Below, one piece after another: positions 17,608 through 26,716 of a stretch of 64,000 nt of DNA (the first letter of the stretch is position 1; every line of letters begins with the position of its first letter). The notes beneath the pieces are model-generated. The model ran no database searches. It saw only the letters and a program-made list of their open reading frames with translations, and was not told where the DNA came from. This stretch comes from Dyadobacter jiangsuensis. Lineage in GTDB: Bacteria > Bacteroidota > Bacteroidia > Cytophagales > Spirosomataceae. Made by a program: the position numbers and the translations under genes. Location: NCBI RefSeq assembly GCF_003014695.1, contig NZ_PYAS01000011.1:124001-188000 (forward strand), read 5' to 3'.

Positions 17608-17636
17608 AGTTTTCCTAAAACCAATCAACATCACGA

Positions 17637-19004
17637 ATGAACACTTTCAATATCAACCGCCGTAGTTTCCTCCACGGGGCCACGGCTGCATTGGCACTTT
17701 CCACTTTTGGAGCGCAGGGAATGGACCTGATCAATCCGGCTAAAACATGGCGCGTAGGATTAATTGGTACAGGTTGGTACGGTAAAAGTGATCTTTTCAG
17801 ATTGATTCAGGTGGCGCCTGTGGAGGTGATCGCGCTTTGTGATGTGGATAAAAATCAGTTGAACGAAGCGGGTAATCTGGTGAGCCAGCGGCAAAAATCT
17901 GGCAAGACGCCGAAGTTGTACGGCGACTACCAGAAAATGCTTGCGGAAAATGAAATGGATATTGTCCTGATCGGCTCGCCCGACCATTGGCATGCTCTGC
18001 AGATGATCGACGCTGTGAAGGCCGGTGCCCACGTGTATGTGCAGAAGCCGATCAGCGTGGACGTATTGGAAGGTGAAGCGATGGTTGCTGCGGCACGCAA
18101 ATACAAAAAAGTAGTGCAAGTAGGAACGCAACGCAAAAGCACGCCACATTTGATCGATGCCAAGAAGAATATCGTCGATGCAGGCTTGTTGGGCAAGATT
18201 TCGCATGTTGAAATGTGCTGCTATTACCACATGCGGGCAAATGGGAACCCGCCGGTGGAGGCCGTGCCCGATTATCTCGACTACGAAAAATGGACGGGCC
18301 CCGCACCCCTACGCCCCTACGACGGCTCGCCGCACGTGCGCTGGTGGCGGACGTTCATGGAATATGGCAATGGTATCACAGGCGATATGTGCGTGCACAT
18401 GTTCGACACGGTGCGCTGGATGCTGAAATTGGGCTGGCCGAAAAAAATCACTTCGACCGGTGGTATTTATGTGCAGAAAGAGGGTAAGTCTAACATATCC
18501 GACACGCAATCAGCGATTTTTGAATACGATGGGCTGAACTGCGTATGGCAGCACCGCACCTGGGGTACCCCTAACAACCCGGATTATCCGTGGTCGTTTA
18601 CGCTTTACGGCGAAAAAGGGACGCTTTGGGCAAGCACGATGGCTTATGATTTTATCCCGCAAGGCAAAGGGGAGAAGATCCACAAGGACGTTGTTTATGA
18701 AAAAGAAAAGTATCCCGAAGACCTGAAAGAAGACAAGATTGAGCTCAATGCAGCACCCGCTACGCGCCTGCACATGCTCGACTTCCTGGCCGCGATCGAG
18801 AACAATGGCCGGCCGGTTGCCGACATCGAAGAAGGACATATTTCGACAGCAAGCTGCATTTTGGCAAATCTTTCTATGAAAACAGGCCGTTCGATTGTTT
18901 ATGACCCAATAAAACGCGAAATTGTGGGAGATAGAGAAGCGAATGCGTTACTGGCCCGCGCCTACCGGGCTCCTTACAAACATCCTGACTATAAACACGT
19001 CTAG
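17637..19004 (+). CDS. Tat-exported Gfo/Idh/MocA family oxidoreductase
   Basis: 455 residues. A twin-arginine signal (NRRSFLHGATAALALSTFGA) precedes the Rossmann domain (WRVGLIGTGWYGKSDLFRLI). Conserved blocks are DIVLIGSPDHWHALQMIDAV, VQKPISVDVLEGE (the usual EKP is QKP) and GDMCVHMFDTVRWML with the catalytic-region His/Asp. Tat export implies folding with NAD(P) bound before secretion, as in glucose-fructose oxidoreductase of Zymomonas (established for that enzyme). A periplasmic sugar oxidoreductase next to exported DUF1080 and ThuA-like proteins supports oxidation of glycosides outside the cytoplasm. A terminator follows 45 bases downstream. Confidence 0.93.
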   Translation: MNTFNINRRSFLHGATAALALSTFGAQGMDLINPAKTWRVGLIGTGWYGKSDLFRLIQVAPVEVIALCDVDKNQLNEAGNLVSQRQKSGKTPKLYGDYQKMLAENEMDIVLIGSPDHWHALQMIDAVKAGAHVYVQKPISVDVLEGEAMVAAARKYKKVVQVGTQRKSTPHLIDAKKNIVDAGLLGKISHVEMCCYYHMRANGNPPVEAVPDYLDYEKWTGPAPLRPYDGSPHVRWWRTFMEYGNGITGDMCVHMFDTVRWMLKLGWPKKITSTGGIYVQKEGKSNISDTQSAIFEYDGLNCVWQHRTWGTPNNPDYPWSFTLYGEKGTLWASTMAYDFIPQGKGEKIHKDVVYEKEKYPEDLKEDKIELNAAPATRLHMLDFLAAIENNGRPVADIEEGHISTASCILANLSMKTGRSIVYDPIKREIVGDREANALLARAYRAPYKHPDYKHV

Positions 19005-19049
19005 GATAGGTCATTAAAGTTCGTGGTCCCTTATATATTCCCAGTACAT

Positions 19050-19085
19050 CGCGTCCGGCAAAATCCGGGCGCGTTTTTGTTTTTG
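19050..19085 (+). terminator. Intrinsic terminator after the sugar cluster
   Basis: GCGTCCGG pairs with CCGGGCGC (one G-U) around CAAAAT, followed by GTTTTTGTTTTT. It marks the probable 3' end of the sugar-metabolism transcript. Confidence 0.85.
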
Positions 19086-19162
19086 GCGCACTTTTTCAAC
19101 GCGTCCGGTGCAACAGAAAAGGAGGTATGCAGGTAATGGTAAATAGCGGTGCAGAAGGTTAA

Positions 19163-19176
19163 TGCAAACGTTTGAA
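19163..19176. promoter_or_regulatory. LacI-family operator-like palindrome
   Basis: TGCAAACGTTTGAA has the central CG and the 10-base perfect palindrome CAAACGTTTG typical of LacI/GalR-type operators. It lies about 145 bases before the DUF4136 start and 160 bases after the oxidoreductase stop. No LacI-family gene is present in the window. Confidence 0.3.
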
Positions 19177-19319
19177 ACAGCTCATAATAAGTAATTCTGC
19201 TGATCTATATATCAATTTTATTTGTTTATAAGTTTAATAGATGTTTCATAGGTATTTAAACCATTTACCCTCTGAAACTGTCAGACTAGCATAACAATAA
19301 CCAAACGTTCCAAAACACA

Positions 19320-19895
19320 ATGAAAACCATAGTGAAGTTGATAAAATCCGCTGGTATGGCGGTTGTGGCGGGTGTATTCATAATGGCATGCAGTAATGCC
19401 CTTCAAGTAAGTTACGATTACGACTCCGCAGTGAATCTGAAACAGTTCAAAACATTTAAAGTGGAGGCTGAGCACAATATCGAGCAGGACCCGTTGCTGG
19501 GTAGCGAACTGAACAGGCGCCGGCTGGGCGATGCCGTGGTAGAGGTAATGGAGGCCAAAGGCTACAAAATGGATCAGCAGAATCCCGAGATTATCGTGCG
19601 ATTTATGACGGATGTGAAAGATCGTCAGCAAGTGCGTTCCAACAATATGTATTCGCCCTATATGTGGTGGTACGGAGGTGGCAATAATATCTCCACTTAC
19701 AACTACCAGGAAAGCCGATTCATCCTCAACATTTACCAGAAAACCACCGAGCGGATGATCTGGCAGGGTTGGGCTTCGGGAAAAGTGAAAGCGCCAACCA
19801 AGAAAGAAGATCAGAATACGATGATCAAAAACACGATGGCCGACATCCTCCGTTCTTTCCCGCAAGCAACGCTGGATACTTACAGCAGGAAGTAA
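19320..19895 (+). CDS. DUF4136 lipoprotein
   Basis: 191 residues. Lipoprotein signal with Cys24 (FIMAC), followed by the DUF4136 pattern: YDYDSAVNLKQFKTFKV at the start, RLGDAVVEVMEAKGYKM, PEIIVRF in the core, and WQGWASGKVKAPTK near the end. Family members are small envelope lipoproteins of unknown role. It is a single-gene unit between a long upstream region and a bidirectional terminator. Confidence 0.9.
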   Translation: MKTIVKLIKSAGMAVVAGVFIMACSNALQVSYDYDSAVNLKQFKTFKVEAEHNIEQDPLLGSELNRRRLGDAVVEVMEAKGYKMDQQNPEIIVRFMTDVKDRQQVRSNNMYSPYMWWYGGGNNISTYNYQESRFILNIYQKTTERMIWQGWASGKVKAPTKKEDQNTMIKNTMADILRSFPQATLDTYSRK

Positions 19896-19910
19896 TTTTA
19901 AAAAGTCGAA

Positions 19911-19949
19911 TAGTAAAAATGCCGGGCTGACGTCCGGCATTTTTACTAT
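19911..19949. terminator. Bidirectional terminator between DUF4136 and the efflux pump gene
   Basis: AGTAAAAATGCCGG and CCGGCATTTTTACT form a 14-bp perfect stem. The A-run and T-run flank the GC core, so it can terminate both convergent transcripts. Confidence 0.88.
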
Positions 19950-19961
19950 ATATCAGGCAAT

Positions 19962-22900
19962 TTACAAATCCTGCCCGTTGCGATATTCTTCCGATGCCTT
20001 CTTCACAATCGCGTCGCCATCGTGTAAATCACCGAATACCTCAACCAGCGTATCTACCACGACACCGCGTTTTACGGGTACCCATTCTGCTTTTTTGCCT
20101 TTGTCGCGGATCACAAATACCTGCTCGCTGGAATTGACGACGGCGGTTGTTGGTACAAACAGGGTATTGCCGGTGCGCTCGGTGTTGAGCTGCACCTGCG
20201 CATACATGCCGGCTTTGAGCTCGTTGGAGCGGTTATTGACGTCGAATTCCGTCATCATGGAGCGGTTTTCTTCGGACAATGTACGGGAGCTGCGGGCGTA
20301 AACGGCTTTGTAGATTTTTTCGGGGCTAGCCGAAACGGTGAAACTCACCTCGCCCTTGTTCGGAATGGCGCTCGACATGTTTTCGGGGATCGCGAGCGTC
20401 AAACGGAGTTTCGTATTGTCTTCCAGGATGAACAACGGCTTTGCACCGCCTTCACCGGGTCCCACGAGGGCGCCCGGGCTGATATTCCGCTCGGTAATAA
20501 TGCCGTCGAATGGTGCAGTCACCGTCAGGTAGCGCGAAAGCTCTGTTTTTGTTTCCATGAATGATTTCGCGGCTTGTACATTACCTTTTGCCACGGCCAT
20601 TGCAGAACTGTCGGCAGCGGCACGCGCCTTCGCAAGGTCGAGCTCATTAAGTGATACAGCTCCCTCCGTGCGGTTGGTTTTTTGCAGACGACTATATGTC
20701 AGTGCGCTGGCTTGGTAACGCGTGGTGGTTTGCTGAAATGAGGCTTCGGCGGCAATCAGCTGGGCTTTGGCCTGGCTGAGCTCCGAGATGACCTCCGGTG
20801 CTTCTAATACTGACAATACCTGACCTTTCCTGACAAAAGTCCCGCGGTCGACATTTACCGTTTTGACGAACCCCTTCACTTTCGGATGAATGCTGACCTT
20901 GTTCCACGGCTTCAACTCGCCCGGTAATGCGATCTGCTTGGCTGGCTTCATGCTTTTTACATAGGCCATTTCCACAGCTGCCGGCTCTTTGGCGGCGGTT
21001 TCCGCGGGGGCGGTTTTGGCCTCGTGGCTTTCGCTGGTTTCGGCGGTGCTGCTGCATGCGCTCATACCGGCCGCAACGGTGATGAGTATCAGAATGGATT
21101 TCAGGGTATTCATGGAAACGGATGTTTGGAGTTTTTTACGAAAGAAATTGCTTTCAGGATCCTCAGGATCAAGGGATACCGAGTTGACGGACGCTTTACG
21201 CTGAACAAGGGTAAATACCGCCGGTAAAATGAGCAGCGACGCCAGCGTAGAGGCGATCAGCCCGCCGATTACCGCTTGTCCAAGCGGTGCGATCTGGTCG
21301 CCGCCCTCGCCGAGGCCGGACGCCATCGGGATCATACCGGCGATCATCGCGATACTCGTCATAAGAATCGGGCGGATCCGGCTGCCGGCGGCGAGTGTTA
21401 CGGCTTTGTGTGCATCCTGCAATTTGAGGCGCAGGTTTTCGGCGTTAGTTACCATCAGGATCGCATTCGCGACCGATACCCCGACGGACATGATCAATCC
21501 CATGTAGGATTGCAGGTTCAGCGTTGCGCCGGTGAGCAATAGCAGACCAATCGAGCCTACTACCACGGCCGGGATGGTCGAAAGTACCACCAATGACAGT
21601 TTGAAGGATTGATAAGTAGCCGCCAACAAGAGGAACATGATCACGACGGCGATCAGCAGGCCGGTCTGCAAGCTGCTCAGGGTTTCGGTCAGCAATTCGG
21701 TTTGACCTTTCAGCTCCACAATTACCCCGCGTGGCGGCTCGCCTGCATTCTTAATCGCTTTCTGAACGGCGGTAGTGGCCGCTCCAAGATCTTTTTTGTG
21801 AATGTTGGCCGTTACTGTGACCAGTCGGTTCGGGCCGGCGCGGTCGTATTCGCCAGGGGCGGTTTTTTCGGAGAAGGTGGCCACGTCGGCGAGCAGCGGG
21901 TTGCTTACGCCGGTTTTCAAAGGAATCGTACCAATATCTTCTACGGATGTCATCTGGTATTCCGGAATCTGCACCTGCACCTGATAGGCAAGTCCCTTAG
22001 CGTCGTCGAGCCAGAGGTTTTTATCGGTAAAACGGCTGGAAGATGTAGCTGCTACCATCGAACGGGCCACTTGTGTGGAGGTAATGCCCAGTTGCCCGGC
22101 CCGCTCTCGGTCGATTTTCACGTCCAGGATTGGGTATTGCAGTGGCTGTGCAATCTGTACATCGCGGAGGAATGCGATCTGCTGCATTTCCTTCTGAATT
22201 TTGCGTGCAAACCTTCCGGCTTCTTCCACGTCTTTGGCAGCGACGCTTACCTCGATCGGTGTCGACGCGCCCTGGCTCATGATTTTGTCGACGAGCTCGA
22301 TCGGTTCGAATGAAATGGCCAGATTGGGAATTTCTTTGGCTATTCTGGCCCGCAGTTTTTCTTTCAATGCATCCATTCTCACAGGAAACTCTTCTTTCAA
22401 AGAAACCTGCAAAACCGCCTCATGCGGGCCGCTGTTGAACACGAAAATATTGGAAGTACCATAGCTGGATGGGACGGTACCCACATAAGCCGAGGATATT
22501 TCTACGTTCTCCTTTCCTACCTCCGATTTAATCAGGTTCAGAACCTTCAATGTGGCCTCTTCCGTGCGCTCCACACGTGTACCGTCGGGTACCCGCATGC
22601 GCATCTGGAACTGGTGGCTGTTGGCTTTCGGGAGAATATCCGTCCCGATGAGGAAGAACCCGCCGACGATCAATGCAATGCTGCCGACGAGGTATACCGG
22701 CACGATCAGGCGCTTGCCCATAATGCCGCCGAGTACATTCAGGTATTTCAGTTTAAACTTTTCAAAACCGGTAGGCGGCAGCGACGGGTGCGCTCCTTCT
22801 TCGATCACATCGTCGATTTCCTGAGCGTCTAATGCCAATGTCGGCGCCTCGTGATGCGGGTGATCTTTTAGCAGCCAGTTGGAAAGTACCGGTACCAATG

Positions 22901-24338
22901 TCTGCGAAAGCAAAAACGAAGCGATCATCGCGAAACCTACGGCCAGTGAAAGCGGCAGGAACATCGATCTTGGAATACCACTCATGACGAACGACGGCGC
23001 AAAAACGGCCAGAATCGCGAGCAAAATCAGGAATTCGGGGAATGCGATTTCTTTACAAGCGTCCCAAATGGCCTGCTCTTTCGGTTTGCCCATTTCCTGG
23101 TGCTGGTGAATGTTTTCAATGGTCACCGTCGCCTGATCGACGAGTACCCCGATCGCCAAAGCAAGCCCGCTCAATGTCATGATATTGATGGTTTGACCAA
23201 ACAAATTCATCAGTATCACGGCTGAAAGAATGGAAATAGGAATAGTCACAATGACGATAATCACGCTGCGCCAGTCTCTGAGGAAGAGGAGTACCATCAA
23301 ACCGGTCAGTAATGCCCCCAGGATACCCTCGGTGATAAGGCTTTTCAACGAGTTGGTCACATACACCGACTGGTCGAATTCATAGGAGATTTTCACGTCC
23401 TCGGGTACGGCATTGCGCAATTGCGGCAATGCAGCGCGGATATTGTTCACCACGTCCAGCGTCGAGGCGTCAGATTTTTTAACCACAGGAATATAAACCG
23501 CGCGGCGGCCGTTGATCAGCGCGTAGCTCACGGTCACGTCGGCCCCATCTTCCACCACACCCACGTCGCGGATGAACACGGTGGGCCCTGCCCCGACGCG
23601 GATCGGGATATTCAGGAAGTCTTCGGGTTTCTTAATGAGCGAGTTGACGGGCGTCATCAGCGTTTTGTCGCCCATGCGGATGTTACCTGCCGGTGAAGGC
23701 TGGTTGTTGGCAATAATGGATTTGATAACTTCCTCGGGCGTCAAATGATAGCTTCTGATGCGTTCCGGGTCTACGCGCACGACGATCGTGCGCTGGTTAC
23801 CTCCAAATGGCGGCGGGCTGGAAACGCCCTCGATGCGGCTGAACATCGGCCGTACGCGGGAGGAAGCGAAATCCTGGATTTCGTTGAGCGAGCGCGAAGC
23901 ACTTTCGAATACCATCTGGCCGATAGGCACCGAGCTGGCATCGAAGCGGACTACTTGCGGAGGTACGGTGCCCTCGGGCATGTAGGCCTTCGCGCGGGAG
24001 ACGTTGTTGGCAACTTCCGCAGCGGCTTGTGCCATATCCGTGCCGGGGTAGAACGAGAGTTTGATCAATGACAACCCCTGGATCGTCTTCACATCCACAT
24101 CGCGGATACCCGATACATACAGGAAGTGGTCCTGGTAGCGGGTGGCGATGAAGCCGTCCATCTGGTCGGGCGCCATACCACCATAGGGCTGCACCACATA
24201 AATGGTAGGTAAATCGAGGTTGGGGAAAATGTCGACGGGAATGCTCCGTATCGACAGAATCGAGAAAAATAGGATGCCTATCACGACCACCACGATGGAA
24301 ATGGGCTGTCGGAGGGCAGTTCTGATGAGTTGATACAT
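19962..24338 (-). CDS. RND efflux permease fused in frame to its membrane-fusion (HlyD/AcrA-type) adaptor
   Basis: 1458 residues. Residues 1-1075 are a complete RND inner-membrane pump: TM1, two periplasmic porter loops, a TM2-6 bundle with [15 protein letters not shown] at about 400, and a second half ending after TM12. Residues 1076-1458 are an adaptor beginning with its own lipoprotein signal ([20 protein letters not shown], Cys1095), a lipoyl half ([20 protein letters not shown]), an alpha hairpin and a beta-barrel. No stop separates them. The pump C-terminus is cytoplasmic, so an uncleaved signal would act as a thirteenth membrane pass and place the adaptor in the periplasm. Internal initiation at 21113 is the alternative. 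In TM4 the usual Asp-Asp is Asp401-Gln402, and the TM10 Lys is replaced ([11 protein letters not shown]). It works with the TolC encoded upstream. Confidence 0.9.
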   Translation of the reverse strand: MYQLIRTALRQPISIVVVVIGILFFSILSIRSIPVDIFPNLDLPTIYVVQPYGGMAPDQMDGFIATRYQDHFLYVSGIRDVDVKTIQGLSLIKLSFYPGTDMAQAAAEVANNVSRAKAYMPEGTVPPQVVRFDASSVPIGQMVFESASRSLNEIQDFASSRVRPMFSRIEGVSSPPPFGGNQRTIVVRVDPERIRSYHLTPEEVIKSIIANNQPSPAGNIRMGDKTLMTPVNSLIKKPEDFLNIPIRVGAGPTVFIRDVGVVEDGADVTVSYALINGRRAVYIPVVKKSDASTLDVVNNIRAALPQLRNAVPEDVKISYEFDQSVYVTNSLKSLITEGILGALLTGLMVLLFLRDWRSVIIVIVTIPISILSAVILMNLFGQTINIMTLSGLALAIGVLVDQATVTIENIHQHQEMGKPKEQAIWDACKEIAFPEFLILLAILAVFAPSFVMSGIPRSMFLPLSLAVGFAMIASFLLSQTLVPVLSNWLLKDHPHHEAPTLALDAQEIDDVIEEGAHPSLPPTGFEKFKLKYLNVLGGIMGKRLIVPVYLVGSIALIVGGFFLIGTDILPKANSHQFQMRMRVPDGTRVERTEEATLKVLNLIKSEVGKENVEISSAYVGTVPSSYGTSNIFVFNSGPHEAVLQVSLKEEFPVRMDALKEKLRARIAKEIPNLAISFEPIELVDKIMSQGASTPIEVSVAAKDVEEAGRFARKIQKEMQQIAFLRDVQIAQPLQYPILDVKIDRERAGQLGITSTQVARSMVAATSSSRFTDKNLWLDDAKGLAYQVQVQIPEYQMTSVEDIGTIPLKTGVSNPLLADVATFSEKTAPGEYDRAGPNRLVTVTANIHKKDLGAATTAVQKAIKNAGEPPRGVIVELKGQTELLTETLSSLQTGLLIAVVIMFLLLAATYQSFKLSLVVLSTIPAVVVGSIGLLLLTGATLNLQSYMGLIMSVGVSVANAILMVTNAENLRLKLQDAHKAVTLAAGSRIRPILMTSIAMIAGMIPMASGLGEGGDQIAPLGQAVIGGLIASTLASLLILPAVFTLVQRKASVNSVSLDPEDPESNFFRKKLQTSVSMNTLKSILILITVAAGMSACSSTAETSESHEAKTAPAETAAKEPAAVEMAYVKSMKPAKQIALPGELKPWNKVSIHPKVKGFVKTVNVDRGTFVRKGQVLSVLEAPEVISELSQAKAQLIAAEASFQQTTTRYQASALTYSRLQKTNRTEGAVSLNELDLAKARAAADSSAMAVAKGNVQAAKSFMETKTELSRYLTVTAPFDGIITERNISPGALVGPGEGGAKPLFILEDNTKLRLTLAIPENMSSAIPNKGEVSFTVSASPEKIYKAVYARSSRTLSEENRSMMTEFDVNNRSNELKAGMYAQVQLNTERTGNTLFVPTTAVVNSSEQVFVIRDKGKKAEWVPVKRGVVVDTLVEVFGDLHDGDAIVKKASEEYRNGQDL

Positions 24339-24356
24339 GCTGTTTGGGTTTGATTT

Positions 24357-24414
24357 GTCATGCTGAGCGGAGTCGAAGCATCTTGCAAGATGCTTCGACT
24401 CCGCTCAGCATGAC
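24357..24414. repeat. 58-bp perfect palindrome (REP-like element)
   Basis: Two 29-base arms, beginning GTCATGCTGAGCGGAGTCG, are exact reverse complements with no loop base. The word TGCTGAGCGGAGTCGAAGCA is, to my knowledge, a widespread intergenic repeat in bacteria (established only from memory). It lies between the tolC stop and the pump start, so it forms a strong hairpin in the tolC-pump mRNA. Confidence 0.93.
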
Positions 24415-24424
24415 CGTTTGCGTA

Positions 24425-25882
24425 TCATTGAGCTATTTGATTTAAGAACACACTTAGGTCACCCGCAGCGGCGGCTTTCAGCAGGAGCGAGCGCCATGCG
24501 TTGCCGTTGGTGACGAACTTGTCGACTTCGGCGCGGTTCAATGCATTTACACTTTGTGCCAGTGTAAAAAGATCCGTCAAACCGCTCTGGTAGCGCGCCT
24601 CTGCCTGGTTGAATGCGGTACGTGCGGCTGCGAGCTGCACGGGTGTGAGGCGTGCCTGCGCGAGCGAGAGCTGAAACTGGATTTCGGATTCGCGCGACTG
24701 GCGATCGAGTTGCAGCTGCTGGGTTTGATACAATGACTTGAAACGCTCGGCCTGGAATTGCTCGGCGTGATAATCGTTTCTGACCTTGAAAATGTTGGTC
24801 AGGTTCCAGCGGGTGGAAATGCCGAAAAGGTAGTTGTAGACCTGGTATTTCACTCCGCTGCCGAAATCGGTACGGAAGGAATCATCTTTGTTCGAGACAC
24901 CCGAACCGCGTCCCCAACCGGCACCTACCAACGAAACGGAGGGCAAATAGGAACGTTTTATAGCCAGACTTCGCGCGACAGAGGCGTCGATTTGGCTCTG
25001 GGAAAAACGTAATGCAGGGTTTTTGAGGAACGACGCGATTTCAGCAGAAGGCACGGGCAATTGGGCGTAGAAACCCATCGTGTCGACCTGAATGCTATCG
25101 CGCAATTCGCCGGTCAGTTCCGAAAACCGGAGGCGCTGAGCCTTTTCCGACCGCTGGCTTTCCAAAAGGAGTAATTGCGCTTTGGCATATTCCGCGGCAG
25201 CCAGCGAGCTATCTACACCCGGGCGCATGCCGGAGGTGACGGCGGCATCCGTCACGCGTTTGAAAACGGCGGCGCGTTCCAGGTTTTGCCGCTGTGCATC
25301 TACCAGTTTCTGGTTAATCAGCAGGAGCAGGTAAGCGTCGATGATTTTGACCTGATGCTGAAAAAGTTCGTTCTCATAGTCGGCCTGGCTGCGGGCGAGG
25401 TCGGCTTTGGCAGCGTTGACGTTGGCATTCACTTTGCCAAAATTGAATACCTTCCAATCGACCATAGCCGTGGTGAAACTGCCGAATGTGGCCGTGTAAA
25501 TGTTTTCCGGACGGATACCACCGGAAGGCGATAATGCGCTACCCTCGTTGGGCAGGAATGCACCCGCCACGCTGTTGCTGGTGGCATAGGTATATTGGTC
25601 CTGCACGATGAATGCGGGCAGGTAGTCGGTTTTAACGGACTTAATGCGGCTTTCGGCGCTGTGTATTTCGGCCTGTTTGGCTCTCAGAAAGGGAAAACTG
25701 CCTTTGCCTTGTTCCAGGGCCTCGTGCAATTTGATATGCTGGGCGTTTGCCTGTACACACGCGAATGCGACGAAAAGGAATGCGAGCCATCGGTTTTTGA
25801 TTTTGAAGATCCGGGGTGCCGGCGAATGCGCATTTCCCGGCGGAAAAAAGCGGGAAACGGAATGATACTGGGAGTGCTTCAT
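24425..25882 (-). CDS. TolC-family outer-membrane efflux protein
   Basis: 485 residues. A long N-terminus precedes a hydrophobic signal segment (WLAFLFVAFACVQANAQ, residues about 32-48); translation may start later, but no closer Met is available. Two TolC repeats of coiled-coil helices follow, with LTPVQLAAARTAFNQAEARYQSGLTDLFTLAQ near the C-terminus as the diagnostic second repeat. It forms the outer-membrane duct for the RND pump-adaptor encoded 86 bases downstream. Expression is probably linked to the divergent two-component system. Confidence 0.92.
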   Translation of the reverse strand: MKHSQYHSVSRFFPPGNAHSPAPRIFKIKNRWLAFLFVAFACVQANAQHIKLHEALEQGKGSFPFLRAKQAEIHSAESRIKSVKTDYLPAFIVQDQYTYATSNSVAGAFLPNEGSALSPSGGIRPENIYTATFGSFTTAMVDWKVFNFGKVNANVNAAKADLARSQADYENELFQHQVKIIDAYLLLLINQKLVDAQRQNLERAAVFKRVTDAAVTSGMRPGVDSSLAAAEYAKAQLLLLESQRSEKAQRLRFSELTGELRDSIQVDTMGFYAQLPVPSAEIASFLKNPALRFSQSQIDASVARSLAIKRSYLPSVSLVGAGWGRGSGVSNKDDSFRTDFGSGVKYQVYNYLFGISTRWNLTNIFKVRNDYHAEQFQAERFKSLYQTQQLQLDRQSRESEIQFQLSLAQARLTPVQLAAARTAFNQAEARYQSGLTDLFTLAQSVNALNRAEVDKFVTNGNAWRSLLLKAAAAGDLSVFLNQIAQ

Positions 25883-25927
25883 AATTCGGGTTAAAGATAT
25901 TTTTAGCCGAAATTAGAGCTCAATTCT

Positions 25928-25996
25928 GGAAACATTTGGGAAACGGAACCGTGCAAGGAGCTGTTTATTACGCGATTATCCTTCCTAAATGTTTCC
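25928..25996. promoter_or_regulatory. Inverted repeat GGAAACATTT / AAATGTTTCC in the divergent tolC-regulator region
   Basis: Exact 10-base arms at 25928-25937 and 25987-25996, 49 bases apart, between the divergent tolC and response-regulator genes. OmpR-type regulators bind repeated half-sites, so this is a candidate site for the adjacent regulator. The right arm lies at the approximate -33 position of the candidate regulator promoter. Confidence 0.5.
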
Positions 25997-26008
25997 AACT
26001 TCAGGGTG

Positions 26009-26016
26009 TATTTTTG
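26009..26016 (+). promoter_or_regulatory. Candidate -7 box (TATTTTTG) for the response-regulator gene
   Basis: A perfect match to TAnnTTTG, 22 bases before the start at 26039. The -33 region overlaps the right arm of the inverted repeat (GTTTCC) rather than a TTTG, as might be expected for an activator-dependent promoter (inference). Confidence 0.5.
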
Positions 26017-26038
26017 TAAAGTATCTTTTGAAAGAGGA

Positions 26039-26716
26039 ATGAAAATTTTAGTTGTCGAGGACGAAAAAGGGCTTGCAGAAAGTATCACCGATTACCTTTC
26101 CCGCGAGGGGTTTATTTGTGAGGTAGCCAACACATTCTGGCAGGCCGATGAAAAGATCAGCCTCTACCAGTACGATTGCACGATTGTGGACCTGACGTTG
26201 CCCGATGGCAATGGTTTCGACATTATCCAGACATTGAAAAAGATCGCCGCAGCGACGGGTATTATCATTATTTCGGCGCGTAACACATTGGAAGACAAGT
26301 TGAAAGGGTTGGAGATAGGCTCAGACGATTACATGACCAAGCCATTTCACCTTTCGGAACTGAATGCCCGCGTAAAATCGCTGATCCGGCGCAGGAATTT
26401 CGGCGGTAACAACGATATGATTTGGAAAGATATCCGGGTCAACCTGCCTGCCCGAAAGGTTTTTATTAAGGATATTGAAACCACATTGTCCAAAAAGGAG
26501 TACGATCTGCTGCTCTATTTCCTTTCCAATATCGACGTCGCGTTGACCAAAGAATCTATTGCTGAGCATCTCTGGGGCGATAATATGGATTCAGCCGATT
26601 CGCTGGATATGGTGTATTCCCATATCAAAAACCTTCGCCGGAAGATCGTAGAGAAGGGAGGAAAGGACTATATTCAATCGATTTACGGGATAGGATACAA
26701 ATTCACCGCACCTTGA
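26039..26716 (+). CDS. OmpR-family response regulator
   Basis: 225 residues from the ATG at 26039, where the receiver domain starts (MKILVVEDEKG); the in-frame upstream extension from 26006 contains the -7 box. Phospho-acceptor Asp51 in IVDLTLPDG, a conserved Thr/Ser region (IIIISARNT) and Lys in MTKPFHLSEL complete the receiver. The C-terminal winged helix shows LSKKEYDLLLYFLSN and the recognition-helix region VYSHIKNLRRKI. It overlaps the kinase gene by 4 bases. Confidence 0.95.
   Translation: MKILVVEDEKGLAESITDYLSREGFICEVANTFWQADEKISLYQYDCTIVDLTLPDGNGFDIIQTLKKIAAATGIIIISARNTLEDKLKGLEIGSDDYMTKPFHLSELNARVKSLIRRRNFGGNNDMIWKDIRVNLPARKVFIKDIETTLSKKEYDLLLYFLSNIDVALTKESIAEHLWGDNMDSADSLDMVYSHIKNLRRKIVEKGGKDYIQSIYGIGYKFTAP

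Larger units (their letters stand above)
19005..19319. other. 315-bp intergenic region: terminator, LacI-type operator-like palindrome, no gene
   Basis: It holds the terminator at 19050-19085, a second copy of GCGTCCGG near 19100, the palindrome CAAACGTTTG at 19165-19174, and an AT-rich stretch ahead of the DUF4136 gene. No coding frame of credible composition is present. Confidence 0.7.

Noticed and set aside
21111-21113. Calling the adaptor as a separate gene from 21113
   Set aside because: The frame from the permease has no stop, so I annotated one fused gene and noted the internal Met as an alternative; the sequence alone cannot decide.
24357-24414. Insertion sequence end or att site
   Set aside because: There is no transposase, integrase or target duplication nearby; the sequence fits a REP-like palindrome better.
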